Below the pieces are notes generated by a model. The model was given only the letters and a program-made list of their open reading frames with translations, searched no databases and had not been told where the DNA came from. Shown piece after piece: positions 45,157 to 56,549 of a stretch of 64,000 nucleotides of DNA. Position numbers and translations under genes: made by a program. Source of the stretch: Sorghum bicolor (lineage: Eukaryota > Streptophyta > Magnoliopsida > Poales > Poaceae); the NCBI RefSeq assembly GCF_000003195.3, contig NC_012874.2:2573001-2637000 (forward strand). The letters are read 5' to 3'. Position 1 is the stretch's first letter. Each line of letters opens with the position of its first letter.

Positions 45157-45830
45157 TGCCAAGAGGGTGGGCGAGGCCATGGATATGCTGCTCTGAAGAA
45201 TGCCTAAGTTTGGCTGCATGCCGAGCATAGTTTCCTGCAACACGCTTCTCAAGGGTTTTTGTGATGAGAAGATAGTTGAAGAGGCCTTCATGAGTCGCTG
45301 CACATGATGGCTGATGATGGAAATGGAAGCTGCACACCAGATGTGGGGTGTCCTACAGCACCGTTATCAACGGTTTGTTTGGTGAGGGTCAGGTGGAAAT
45401 TACAACCTGTTCCTTGAAATGTTGGATTGGGGGATTTAGCCAGATGTTTGTGACATACAACACGATCATTGGTGGACTGTGCAAAGCTCAAGCAGTTGAC
45501 TAGGCTGAACATGAAACCCAAATTTTCCTCTTTTTTTTTATTTCTTAGATGATTGATAAAGGTGTTATGCCAGACATCCATACATCTGATACAATGGAAG
45601 TCTTGCCCCAAATATTATTACTTATGGTTTGCTGCTGGACTATCTCTGCAAGAATGGAAAATACACAGAAGCTAGCTAGAAAGTTTTTTTGATTCTATGA
45701 TTAGGGAGGGTATAAAACTTAACGTGACTATCTACGGCATTCTTCTTCACGCTAAAGCAGCCGGCTGATTTGCCTGATCACCTAGATCTGATGGTAGCAA
45801 ATATGATTTCTTCTTTTTCGTTGTCAAACA
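45157..45830 (+). pseudogene. Pentatricopeptide repeat (PPR) pseudogene, Rf-like
   Basis: Following the plus strand through several frameshifts and stops gives successive PPR-type phrases: SIVSCNTLLKGFCDEKIVEEA, then STVINGLF..GQVE, NLFLEMLD.GI.PD, TYNTIIGGLCKAQAVD, MIDKGVMPDIHT, NIITYGLLLDYLCKNGKYTEA, then MVANMISS. These match the 35-residue P-type repeat (consensus pattern vtyNtlI.glck.g.v.eA). The wording resembles the restorer-of-fertility-like PPR clade of grasses. At least five breaks make it non-functional, and only part of a gene is present. Confidence 0.82.
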
Positions 45831-46002
45831 CTACATCATTCTTGTTCCAGTTCCAATCAATCATGCATCTCCATGCATGTCAGTGTGACACCTATTAATT
45901 TAATTACAAATTCACTGTCCCTCGAATGAATCGCCATCGATCTCAGCTCTCCTCAAAACTCTGTCGCGCAGGAGCCACCATTTCCATTTGGCAAGTGCTT
46001 AG

Positions 46003-48041
46003 CTAGCTGCAGCTCCCTGGAGCACCTGAGCGTGCGTCCGGCCGCCATGCCGAGACCGAGTAGAGTGGCGACGAGCTCCAGCACAAGAGAAGGCAGCCGC
46101 CGTGCTCTCTGCTCGCCGGCGCCGCGCCGCACCCGATCAGGCCGCACCTGTGGAGCACGTCGTTCCCCTGCCTCACCGCGGCGTAGCTCAGCGGCACGCT
46201 CCTGAACCCGCCCAGCTCCATGCGCGCCGCCCACCGCTGCAGCCTGTCGTGCCGCTCGCGCCGGTGCGCGCCGTCCCGCAGCAGCACGTCCCGGATCTCC
46301 TCCCCGAGCACCGCGCGCTCCACCTCCGCCCGCTCCGCGGCGGGCCGCCGGTACGCCTCGGCGGCAGCGTCCAGGCTGTCGTACACCGCGGCGTAGTACC
46401 CCAGCGCCTCGCCGAAGCGCTTCCGGAACGAGACGCCGCCGTGGCTGGCCTCCTGCTCCGTGACCACCACCACCTCGGGCGATAGCGCGCCCGCCGCGGA
46501 CAGGAAGCTCGCCAGCGCCGGCGGCATCTGGAGCTGGGGCGTGGACAACGGCGGCGAGACGAAGCCCATCGGCGTGGCCGGGCTGCTGTCGATGTCGTCG
46601 TCGTCATCGTAGCCGCCGCCGCCGCCGCCGGCTCTGCACGCGCCGACGCTCGGCGGGCACGAGGTGGACGCCATCTGCTGCAGCCGCGCGACGCTTGCCG
46701 TCTGGTTGAAGCGGTGGCCGGCGCTGAAGGTGCCCGCTGGGTCATCGGCGGCCGCGAGGAGGCGGTGCAGCTGCAGCGTGCAGACGACCGCGCGCGCCTC
46801 GCCGGACTTGAGCCCGAGCACGCCGTGCAGGTCGGTGGGATCCAGTGCCTCGATCTGGCTGACGACGCGGTGCACCTGGAGTGGCACGTCGAGCTCCTCG
46901 TTCTCCTTGGCGAGCCGCTCTGATATGTTGGCAAGGAGGTCCCCGTCGTCGTGGACGATGGTGAGGCGCAGGTGCGGCGGCCCTCCCGGGCGGCGGTGGA
47001 ATTCGCGTAGGAGCTGGATCCATTGGCATGGCTGTGCGGTAGGCCCCGCAAAGTCGATGACGTGGACATTCTGATCACGGTGAAAATGAAACAAGTTTAT
47101 TACTGTTACATATAAATAAATAAAATAACCTCTGTTAAAAATGACAACTTTGAATTAGAACTAGTTTGGCGACACCAGCGCCCCTCTTAAAATAGCTTGG
47201 GCTCTGACTACTCAAACTAGAAGTTGTTTTTTTTAAAAAAAATATTTAACAAAAACGACACTAGTGATATTTTTATTGTACACTCCGTAATTTCTATTAA
47301 GATTGTGACTACGTACTTTCATATCCAAAACGGTCACTGCATTTTTTTTTTATTTTCCTATAAGCATATGCCAATAATATTCGCATAAAAGACAAACCAA
47401 CAAAGTTGAATATTAAGTCAAAGTTCCTGATCACCGTAAAGCGAAAGGCTAATTAGCAAGTAGTGTAACTTAGCACTATTTCTTCGTAAATAATAGTGCC
47501 ACTGATCCATCTTTTAGACTAATTCCAGTTTATATATGCTAGGGTTTAGGCCGTCAATTATCTTTAACTCAGTGGGAGTAGCTAGCTTTGTTCGATATCG
47601 ATCGTTGGACTAGCACAGCACACAGTACACGAGCCAAGGCAGAACCTTTTCGTTCTCCATGGCCTCAAGGATGGCTCGGTTGGTGACGGCGGCGGCGGCC
47701 CTGAAGAACGGGCTGAGCTCGAAGAATCTGCGGCGTGCCGCGCGGACGCAGCGGGGGTCGAGGTGGTCGGAGGGGTCGATGAGCGCGTCGGCGACGGCCG
47801 GGACCATGAGGCGGACGAGGCGGCGCGCCAGGGCGTCGGCCATGGGCACGGCGAGGCGCCGCAGCGGGCCGTCGTCGCCCGCGGCGGCGGCGAGGTCGCC
47901 GGTGGCGCGCGCCAGGCAGCGGCCGGCCCGCTCGATGGCGCCCGCCTCCACGTGGCCCGCGCACTCGCACAGGTCCTGCACCAGGTGCATTGACGACGAC
48001 ACGTCGTCGTCGTCGCTCTGGGTTGGCATCGCCGGATGCAT
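46003..48041 (-). CDS. GRAS-family transcriptional regulator, SCARECROW-LIKE 3 type
   Basis: Two exons, 48041-47646 and 47070-46003, join in phase 0 (MENEK then NVHVIDF) and give 487 residues. Order of motifs: leucine-rich LHRI from about residue 18 (MHLVQDLCECAGHVEAGAIE), the ELSPFF...AILEAMENE segment before the core, a VHVID variant of VHIID at 134-138, LHRII (LHGVLGLKSGEARAVVCTLQ), PFYRE region (YYAAVYDSLDAA) and the C-terminal SAW motif (SVSAWR, about 470-475). An acidic/Gly insert (GGGGGGYDDDDD) lies before PFYRE. GRAS proteins act in the nucleus without classical DNA-binding domains. SCL3 proteins modulate gibberellin responses together with DELLA proteins. The subfamily call rests on length, the start at LHRI without a long N-terminal domain, and the C-terminal wording. 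The first ATG in frame was chosen; a second lies four codons later. Confidence 0.92.
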
Positions 48042-48191
48042 GGCCACGGGAAGACGATGGCAACGTTGTGTGTGTGCACTACTGTGACACGCTGTGAACA
48101 GTGTGTATGAGCTAGCTAAAATAGCTCACCTATATGCTACAGTTCGAGTGGTTGGAGTGGGAGCAGGGAGTGCAGGTTGATGCACTCGCCG

Positions 48192-48199
48192 TATTTATA
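48192..48199 (-). promoter_or_regulatory. Probable TATA box of the GRAS gene
   Basis: TATAAATA on the minus strand, about 150 bp upstream of the start codon, in a suitable position for transcription into the GRAS gene. Confidence 0.65.
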
Positions 48200-48830
48200 C
48201 ACACAGAGTGAGGTGACACGTACATGCATGGGGATGATGCTTGTGTTGTTGTACGCATGCATGCATGCAACAATGCAAAGGCGGCGCCGGCGAGAACAAG
48301 AAAAATATACTAGGGCTTTTTCTTGTTGTTGACGACAGGGGATTTTTGGACGTAATGAACCAAGCGCCTGAACAACCGAGGAGAGGTAGATGGAGACAAG
48401 CAAAGTAGCTTAGCTTCGTAGTATATAGGATATTCTAATAAGTTTGCTGGCATTGGAGATGAGGATAATTCCGTACGTCTTGTGTTTTTCGTATCCATTT
48501 GGCAGCAACGGACAAATTTACTTTGTGGTCATCCTCCTAGGACTATGGAGCTAAGACTAGTCTCTCTAGATGGAATTTCGTCCTTGTGCCGTTGTGCGTC
48601 GTGTGTAGCTTCCAAGAAGAAGTGTCCATGCATACACCTGGCCGACATGCTTGGAACTTCCTGGGATCGTGTGCTGCATGGTGATGCGTAAGTCAGGGAC
48701 ATGCAAACTCCATGGCATCCGATTCACATGCGTCGTAGATGCGTTTGGCAACCAGATTCTCGTAGAAATGTTCACTACTATAATATACAAATAATTTTAC
48801 AAGACACCCTCCAAAACTTACGGAGACGGG
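48200..48830. other. Upstream region of the GRAS gene
   Basis: Holds a CATGCATGCATGCA palindromic run near 48246. No gene recognised. Confidence 0.45.
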
Positions 48831-50530
48831 CATCCATTTTGCCCATCACAGTTAGGCGGACACATTTGTCCGAGACCCATGTGGGGAATCCCATCAAGAG
48901 AGGCACCGAGCCCTCAGAACCTATCGAATGGTACTAAGATCCACCGAGACCGTCCTCGGATATCTTTGGAGTGTGCCTATCAGGTCACTAGCCGACCCCT
49001 ATAGAATGGGACTCGGACCTCCACTTGGACTCACCCGCTAGTAACTCACTGGGAGCGCCATAGCTCGCCCGTCGAGGGTAGCATGGTGTCTCCCACCCCT
49101 CCTCCGAGTGAACAGATGAATGATGGATGACGAAAAGCCAGGGGGTCCCTGATCGATCCTTGCCCATGGGCGAGGACTCAAGGGCTACACCCGCACCGAG
49201 GTTGAGCATAGCTCGTGTACAGAACATGAGTTTATCCCCCTGCGACTCCCCCTGTTCGCCATATTAACAAAAGACCTTAAAGTGATAATCCATCCCTTCA
49301 AGGCCTCGGGGGCTACACCTAGCGGGTGCGCTCGCGCGCACCCGCCAGAGGGGATTAAGATCCCAAAACGGGGATACCGACCTCGGAAGAAATACCCTCA
49401 ACAGAAATTCAGAGAGCCTATGTAGGAGCATCCAGCTCCCCCACAAGCTCGGGGGCTACTGTCGGGTACCATGAACCAGGGTACCCCAACCAGCGAAACA
49501 AAAAAGCCAAAAGCTACTTCCTAAGGCCCAAAAATGCCTTATGGGACATCCCCAAGATAGCCGAGACAACTCCCTTTTGGTCCAAAACATGACCACTGAA
49601 ATAGAATCTCCCTCACGGCTCGCCTGAGCCCTGGCCTCGGGCAAATTCTCCGACTCGTCCGAGCTCTGGCCTCGGACGAATTCTCCGACTCACCCGAGTC
49701 CTGGCCTCGGATGAATTCTCCGCCTCGCCCAAACCCTGGCCTCGGCTCGGACCTCCTATTTCCCACCTTCCTGCGCACGACACCCGCACCACGGATGGGA
49801 CGCGGGGCATGCCTTCACCCATACTACAGCAGGGGATGATGCCTATTGTGCTACCTGCTCCCTCCCTTGTTGCACCTAACCCTTGTTACTGTGCGTACAA
49901 TCAGTCAGGGGGATGGGAGACGTCAAATCTCAGGTACTGGCGCCATAATGAGGCACCGCTATGTCCTGACGCGGGTCAAGGGAAGAGGCCTCGAAAAGAT
50001 GGTCCTGCCTTTGAATAGGACTCGACAAGGAAAGAACAGGGTTAGACATCAAATCCACAACATCAGGGATGGCCCTGCATCATCAACAGGGACAACCACG
50101 ATGCGATCGCAGCTCCAAGGATGGGATGCCCTGCTGCTACAACCCCAACGCCATCCCCCCTCTATACGCTAGAAATAGACAGTAAACATCAACATATGTA
50201 AACCCTGCCTCCCCTTGAGACTATAAAAGGGAAGGTAGGGCCCCCGTCCAGAGGCACGGTTCAGCAACCGAAGAACTCATACGAGCACTCAATCACCTCT
50301 CGAGCCGAGACCTAGGACACTCTCCCTCTCTCGCAACTCACTTGTAAGCCCCACTACAAGCACTTCGGGTGTAGGATAATACGAGTCGCCACCTCCACAC
50401 TGGAAGTAGGGCATTGTAAGCCCGAGCCAGTATAAATTTTTTGTGTCCTTCCTGCATCACCATCTGGGTCCCAGCACACGCAAAATATAATCACTCATTG
50501 GTGCCTGGGTCACGGGTCCAGACACCGACA
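48831..50530 (+). mobile_element. 3' end of an LTR retrotransposon (internal tail plus LTR)
   Basis: An LTR-like segment at 49460-50530 starts TGTCGGGTACC and ends CACCGACA, giving TG...CA borders. It contains CTATAAAAGGG at about 50221 as a TATA box. A polypurine-type tract, GCTCGGGGGCTAC, lies immediately upstream, as before a 3' LTR. The same GGCCTCGGGGGCTAC phrase also occurs at about 49302. 48831-49459 is non-coding internal sequence. The 5' LTR and gag-pol are missing. A gypsy-type origin is inferred from the LTR style. Confidence 0.78.
49612..49745. repeat. Tandem repeat in the LTR, about 43 bp x 3
   Basis: The unit CTGGCCTCGG...AATTCTCCGMCTC repeats from about 49612 to 49745, giving CTGGCCTCGG four times at a spacing of about 40-43 bp. 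Confidence 0.8.
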
Positions 50531-51558
50531 AATGGATCTTGAATCGTGTATAAAAATATCCGCAGTTCAATAGTGAAAATCGTTTTTTAAACAGATGCTT
50601 AGTTGAGGAATTATCGTAAAAGAATAATAAAAGATATTAGAGTAGACACACGAATGCATGCAAGTGTCAGCATGTGTCAAACTACGTCACATGTTGGCAA
50701 ATATAACGTCTAGCTCGTGGAGAGGATTTTATACAGTAATAAATTGATTTAAAATCGTACGACCACTAGATTTTATACGTCATCATTATAAATACCTCTC
50801 TGCGCCACCTGACGTAGAATTTTTTAATCTTTTCAATTAAGCCGTCTGGCGGACGCGCTAGCAGCGCTGCAACTTAATTGCATAGGAGTCGAAGGTGCCT
50901 AGGTCATGTTCCTGTCAATAAGTGCCTACAATAAACTTTGTCGATTAAAAAAAATATGTCGAGTCCATCTCACAAACCTATTTGTATTCTATAGGGTATG
51001 ATCTTTTGGACGCGTTCATAAAAGTGGAAAGGAGGGTGTGGCAGCCCAACCCAACGCAAGGATCATTGGTCCATGGTAAAACAGTGACCATGTCTGAGTG
51101 TGGCCCGGCCCACTGCTACATCAGTAATGGCAGTAGGCCACGCCTATTTCATTGCAAACCACACATCCAAAATTGTCATTGACTAGCTCTTTTCATCAAC
51201 ATTTGAGACATCTTCGTGTTTTTTTACCTAATATAACACTAGTAACAAAAAACTACTTTTACTAACATTTGAGACATCTTCGTGTTTTTTTACCTAATAT
51301 TTTTTTTAAAAAAAATGTAAAAATACAAAAAAAAATGCACCTAGACTCAAACTCGCTGGCCTTGCACGCCAACCACGTCACATGATTTTTTTCCCTCATA
51401 AATCCGAATTTGTGTGTTCTCTAGAATTTGAATCCAAGGACTCAGCCCTCGTGTCTTTCTTACCATCCCAGTACACTACCGATACCGAAAAAAAGAAGAA
51501 TCATACCTTTTGACTCATCCATGGAAGCTATTTGTATGTAGTGGAGGTTTTCTTAACT
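50531..51558. other. Intergenic DNA with a short direct repeat
   Basis: CATTTGAGACATCTTCGTGT occurs twice, at about 51200 and 51270. No gene recognised. Confidence 0.5.
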
Positions 51559-52180
51559 ACCACAAGTAGAAAAATCAATTTCAGAGACGGTTAACTTATT
51601 AAGGAACCACTTTTGAAAATCATTCAATAACTGTTAACAAATATTTTGATGGCTAAAATTATTTAAAATGAATAAGTTTCCAACAACAAAGTTGTAGATC
51701 TCGTCGAAGTATAAGATTTTGATATAACATTTGTCTTCTTCCAATTTAATATGAAAATGTTATCAATTTTATATATGTGTGTCTTTTTAGTGGGTGTTTT
51801 ATAATATATCCGAGAACTTTAAATCAATATTTGAGAATGTTAATGGTTTCAAATGAAAAAGTAATTACAAAGTTATAGCTCTCATCAAGCTCTACATTTT
51901 TTATATAAATTTTTTTCTTCATCCAATTTATAATATGGAAAAGTTATCAATTTTATATGTGTCATTTGAATCAGATTTATACTTGCCGTTGTTTAAAGCA
52001 ACCATCACTATAAATTGATTTCTAGTGACGGTAGCCAACCACTTCTAGAAATAGGCTATTTGTACTGTCAGTTAATATAAGCTATCATTAGTGAAAATAT
52101 CTATTTCTACCGGCTATCATGTTATTAGACCACCGCTAGAAATGAATTTGTACTAGCCATTCTTGGTCGTATCTACGTAC
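51559..52180. mobile_element. CACTA-type subterminal fragment
   Basis: CACAAGTAGAAAAATCAATT at the left and repeated phrases such as AAATTGATTTCTAGTGACGG and CCGCTAGAAATGAATT are typical of En/Spm subterminal arrays. The segment also contains two diverged copies of a roughly 190-bp unit (AAAGTTRTAG...ATCAATTTTATATRTGT at about 51680 and 51868). Neither terminus is intact. Confidence 0.6.
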
Positions 52181-52265
52181 TTTTGTGTAACTCAGGTGAA
52201 AAAATATGTAGTGTCAGTGAAAACCATTTCTCCATTTCTATACACTAGTTAATTTATTTCTCTAA

Positions 52266-52497
52266 AACACGCATATTAATCACAAAAGCAAGGTCAGCAT
52301 TAATAAGCCATGGCAGAAAGTACAGTTGGCTGATTTATTGCGAGAGAAAAACACTGCTGAATGTTTGGCAGATTTGGCTGATAAGCTCAAGCGAATAAGG
52401 GGTGGTGGTGGTGCTGAGCTCTTGAGTTTTTTCCTTAGGTGTGCGAAGGTGGATGGGATTTCTGTTAACATATCATTGTTTCAATGTTATTTTACGT
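52266..52497 (+). pseudogene. 77-codon open segment, possible captured exon
   Basis: One frame reads NKPWQKVQLADLLREKNTAE, then CLADLADKLKRIRGGGGAEL, then LSFFLRCAKVDGISVN before a stop. The composition is protein-like with regularly spaced Leu, unlike the flanks. It has no Met start and lies next to a CACTA fragment, so it may be a gene piece moved by the element. The family was not recognised. Confidence 0.35.
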
Positions 52498-52601
52498 AAT
52501 TTAAGTCTTTTCTGTGGTAGCATTTTCTAAAAATGAGGATCTTTTAATACTAAAGAACCAATTTTTTTTTCTAAACCTTAACTTTACATTACTAATGTGT
52601 A

Positions 52602-52807
52602 CCCCTCTGTCCACGAAAGATGTCAGTCAAACTTTTTTAAGTTTGACTAACTTTATAAAAAAGAGTAGCAACATCTATGACATAAAATACACATCTTATG
52701 AAAATTTGATACCATAAATCTTAGCAGTTTTCTAGAAATTTGGTCAAAGTTTAAAAAATTTAAATTAAGACAACTATAATAATGAATTCTTTCATGGATG
52801 GAGGGAG
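52602..52807. mobile_element. Stowaway-like MITE
   Basis: CCCCTCTGTCCACGAAAGA against CTTTCATGGATGGAGGGAG, with TA on both sides. Confidence 0.75.
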
Positions 52808-52929
52808 TAATAAGATTATCACTAGCAGTACCTCATGAGCCACAACACCGGCAGAGTTTCTTTCATGGACGGAGTGGGTAATAAGATTATCACTAGCAGT
52901 ACCTCATGAGCCACAACACCGGCAGAGTT
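52782..52929. repeat. Recent tandem duplication of about 75 bp
   Basis: TTCTTTCATGGAYGGAG...GCCACAACACCGGCAGAGTT occurs twice in direct succession, at 52782-52858 and 52857-52929. The copies are nearly identical. The unit includes the right end of the preceding MITE. Confidence 0.9.
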
Positions 52930-53890
52930 ACACTGAGAGTAAAAGGGGTCAACTGCCCCCACCCTCTCCTAATAATTTCTTAAGTAGACATACAGGGGAG
53001 TGTCTAGAGTTCCTAATTCTTGCTAACTTTATAGTACTCTCTCCGTCTATTTATCTCAATCATTTAAGCAAAAGTTTTTCTTCTAATTATCTCCATCATC
53101 TTGAGGTGATCGGCTGTAATTATGGCCATTCCCCTTGGATGTATGCACACGTCTCCATGCAGGACTTGGGCCATCTTGGCTGCTCCTTGGTTGCATGCAG
53201 GCATGCACATTAATTAGATTAATTGGACCATAATGATTTATTGAAAAAACGTGAGTCATTCATGCTTCTTGTCTCTGTGCAGAAGGCTTAAACGAAGGAG
53301 ACTAATCGACGGAGGGAGTAGTATCTTGCAAATGGAACGTGAACCTGTCGATATATATTGCTGTTGTTTCTGCAGGTTCGATTCAGCTCCCTCGAACCTG
53401 CTTAAATTGAGCATGGCCTCTCTTCCATTCTTACCTCTCCAATTAGGTACCAGTACTACTAACTACTTCCCTAAGCACGGAGCTTTACAGTATCTTGCAG
53501 ACGCTGCATGCCGAGATGGCCGAGCGGCGGTGCAGGCATGCATGCAGTTGCAGATAGAGCGGAGCGGCGACTGCTGACACACAAAAGGGAGGAAAAAGTC
53601 TCTCGCCGCGCCAAAGCAATCAGCAAGCTACCTGAGCAGCTGAGCTACAAAGGAAAAGTCATGGCCAGTCTTGATGTGACACCTCCTCTCCTCCTGCCCA
53701 GCCTGCAGCCCTCAGGTTGTTGATGCAGCATGCATGCAGGGATGCCTGCTCGCATCAGATCAGCTGCAACCTCTGCTCCGAATTATTGGTTCGTTAATCG
53801 GGCAGAGCTGAGACGATGAGAGAGTTTAGCAGCTTTACTGCACCAACGCTGAACGCATGATGATGAGCGTGCGATATGGAGACTACTACT
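52930..53890. other. Intergenic DNA, no convincing gene
   Basis: Short open frames at 53251-53725 lack family motifs and do not splice into anything recognisable. GCATGCATGC-type runs are present. Confidence 0.4.
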
Positions 53891-53891
53891 A

Positions 53892-53892
<1 letters not shown>

Positions 53893-53967
<75 letters not shown>
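53893..53967. repeat. (TA)n microsatellite
   Basis: About 37 uninterrupted TA units. Confidence 0.98.
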
Positions 53968-53970
<3 letters not shown>

Positions 53971-54524
53971 AATATTTTTCTGGCACCCACATAATTCTCC
54001 TGAGACAGTTGCATTTATTTCTTGCTAATAAAGTTAAATCGACTTATATGGTTCAGTAATTCTTTGAAGTTGTCATCTGTTTCGTTAATTGGACAAGCAA
54101 TCGGTTTGCAGTATCCAACGTGCAATATCCTGAGCTAGTACGCAAGAAAAGACTACAATAGCTAGCAGATGGGCCTGGGGTGCAACAGTAAAGAGATTCC
54201 TCTTGCGCTTTCTCCGTCCTAGACAGTGCTAAATTTTAAAAAACTAAAATTTAACGAGAAATATATAGATAAATACATTCAAGTAATTTTAATATGAGTA
54301 TATGCAATAATCGTCGTCCGGAAGAAAACTAAAATTTAGGCACCTGAATTTTCGCAAGTTCCATATATTTTTTTGAGTCATATATGTTGATAATATTTTA
54401 TATAAACTTAGTTAAACTTAAGATAATTTGACTTTGACCAAAAAATAGAAATAATCTTTTTGAGACTGAGATAGTAAGTATATATATGTTGTGCACCATA
54501 TGAGGAGGACCACATGCATGAATA
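53968..54524. other. AT-rich intergenic DNA
   Basis: Nothing recognised except loose Stowaway-like phrases (TTAAGATAATTTGACTTTGA). Confidence 0.4.
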
Positions 54525-54860
54525 TTCCCTCCATTGTACCCAAATAGATCAATTTTTAAATTTGTACTAAGTCAAACTCCTTTAAGAGTCCGTTTGAGAT
54601 TGCTCCGCTTCATATATTGTTCAGTTTTGGTCCATGGTTTTTAGCCAAACAGGCGCACTCAACGAGCTCTTCTCCAGAAAAAAAGTAGAGTTGACCTAAA
54701 AAGGTGCTTCAGAAAGTCTAGATTTTTTTGGGAGATGCTTTATGGTGGGGTTTATGGAGTCCAAACAAATCCTAAATTTGACCAATTTTATAGAAAACAA
54801 TGTTAACATCTATGACGACACCAAATAAGTATACTATAAAAATATATTTTACGGTGTATC
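54525..54860. mobile_element. Stowaway-like MITE interrupted by another MITE
   Basis: The left end TTCCCTCCATTGTACCC follows TA. The halves AGTCAAACTCCTTTAA and TAAATTTGACCAATTTTATA read as one continuous element if the inner insertion is removed. The right end is eroded. Confidence 0.65.
54586..54772. mobile_element. Inner MITE (PIF-like) inside the Stowaway-like element
   Basis: GAGTCCGTTTGAGATTG ... GGAGTCCAAACAAATCC flanked by TAA (54583-54585 and 54773-54775). Same family as 29099-29310. Confidence 0.75.
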
Positions 54861-55366
54861 TAATCTAAGAGTATTATATATGATATATGCATGGAACGAG
54901 ATAAGTATACATGACAGCAGGGTACGCTGCCGGCTGCCCAATACATGAGAGTCTCTGTATACATGACTGTATGCCTGCTGCATGCCATATATTGAAGCAG
55001 TGAGACGACGGATCTCGATCGATTGATAGTTTTGCTCGGCATGCATGACGAAAGCTAGCACTCTATTAATTTCAGATTGCAGACCAACTGCAGAAGAAGC
55101 ATGGTATCCGTGACGAGCCTGACGATGTATGGTGCGCTACTGTACACTCCCAAGTCCATATATTCCCATGAAATATTTCACACACACTCCAATCTGCTTG
55201 ACACGCGTGAGTGTTGTTCTGGTATTCTTTTATCTCCGTTGTTAGGGGTGTAGCTTCATTCATTTCATGGGCCACTGCCCACTGGTCATGGCCCATGCAT
55301 GCATGCATATGGGTAGTCAGCAGTCAGCAGGTCAAAAGGCAGGCAGGCAGGCAGGCTTCAAAATAG
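54861..55366. other. Intergenic DNA
   Basis: Contains GGCAGGCAGGCAGGCAGGC (about 55338-55355) and GCATGCATGCATGC. No gene recognised. Confidence 0.45.
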
Positions 55367-55591
55367 GGTCTTATTTAGTTGTGAAAAGATTTTGGATTTC
55401 GTTTGTATTTGACAATTATTATCCAACTATAGACTAACTAAGTTCAAAAGATTCGTTTCGTAAATTACAGACAAACTGTGCAATTAGTTTTTATTTTCGT
55501 CTATATTTAGTGCTTAATGCATATGCCACAAGATTTGATGTAACGAGGAATCTTAAAAAAAATTAAATTTCAGAGTGAACTAAACAAGGTC
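55367..55591 (-). mobile_element. GGCCTTGTTTAGTTC-family MITE, left arm of an inverted pair
   Basis: GGTCTTATTTAGTTG ... ACTAAACAAGGTC, flanked by TAG on both sides. Reverse-orientation core GTCTATATTTAGTGC. Confidence 0.85.
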
Positions 55592-55600
55592 TAGATTTAT

Positions 55601-55834
55601 GGCATTGTTTAGTTCACCCAAAAACAAAAAAAAAATTTAAGATTCCTCGTCTTGCGGCACATACATGGAGCATTAAATATAGATAAAAATATAAACTAAT
55701 TGCACAATTTGCCTATAAATCGCGAGACGAATGTTTTAAGCCTAGTTACTTCATGATTGGATAATGTTTGTTAAATAAAAATAAAATTACTATAGTGTCA
55801 AAATCCAAAAAAAAGTTCACATCTAAAGAAGGCG
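55601..55834 (+). mobile_element. GGCCTTGTTTAGTTC-family MITE, right arm of an inverted pair
   Basis: GGCATTGTTTAGTTCACC ... ATCTAAAGAAGGCG flanked by TAT. Forward orientation, nine bases after the reverse-oriented neighbour. Confidence 0.83.
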
Positions 55835-55927
55835 TATGTATGCATATATATACGCCAAAAGAGCTCTGGATATATAGCCATTCATCGATCCGGCATCCAT
55901 GGAACACGCAAGTGTGTAATGTGTTTA

Positions 55928-56217
55928 GACTATCTCCAACAATCGTCACCCAAAATACAAGACCCATTTGTCCTTTGGGTAGCGCTACAGGTAAAAGGTT
56001 CCATACCTATTTTTAGTCTTCTCCAACAATAAGACCTAAAAGACAACACTCTCTGCAAATGGGTCTCGAAGAGAGAGGATACCCAAATTTGGGTTAGGTC
56101 TCTTTTGATACCCAAAATGGGTCTTCTGTTTGGGTACTCTGTTGGAGGCTATAGGTATTGTGTTGGAGACCCATTTTGGGTTTAGGTTTCCAAATGGGTC
56201 TCCTATTGGAGACAGCC
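55928..56217. mobile_element. Tourist-like MITE with GRCTRTCTCCAA termini
   Basis: GACTATCTCCAACA ... TATTGGAGACAGCC flanked by TTA (55925-55927 and 56218-56220). 290 bp. Interior phrases such as GACCCATTTTGGGT recur in both orientations. Confidence 0.82.
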
Positions 56218-56549
56218 TTAGTAGTTGTATTTGTATGAAAATGCATGCATGCTTGAACAAAAGGGGCATCCGTGCCATGCGCCCCTGTTTGTGCAAAGTT
56301 GTTGGGAGCATGCAGCAGCAGTTGAGTTTTGTTGGGGGATGGGATGTGATGGGATACTAGCACTGTACTGTCCTGCGGTGTGGTGTGTACTACGGCACTA
56401 CTCCCTGTGTGCCTGCCTGACTGACTGCCTGCCTGCCGGCTGCCCACCATCCCCAGCTCCTTGGGTCCTTTGCTTGGCAACAATGACACACACTGCATGC
56501 ACATGGAGATGGCACTGCAGGCTGCGAGATCATGGATGGAATTGATTAT

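Noticed and set aside
48930..49460. Minus-strand frames upstream of and within the LTR as a gag-pol remnant
   Set aside because: The frames are short, on the opposite strand to the inferred element, and lack protease, RT or integrase motifs.
53251..53725. Small frames starting MASLPFLPLQLG and similar
   Set aside because: No motif, no good splice partners, and they sit in repeat-rich DNA. A real small gene cannot be excluded but is unsupported.
55300..55360. GGCAGGCAGGC and CATGCATGC runs considered as a CRISPR-like or regulatory array
   Set aside because: They are simple sequence runs without spacers. A CRISPR array is not expected in a plant nuclear genome.
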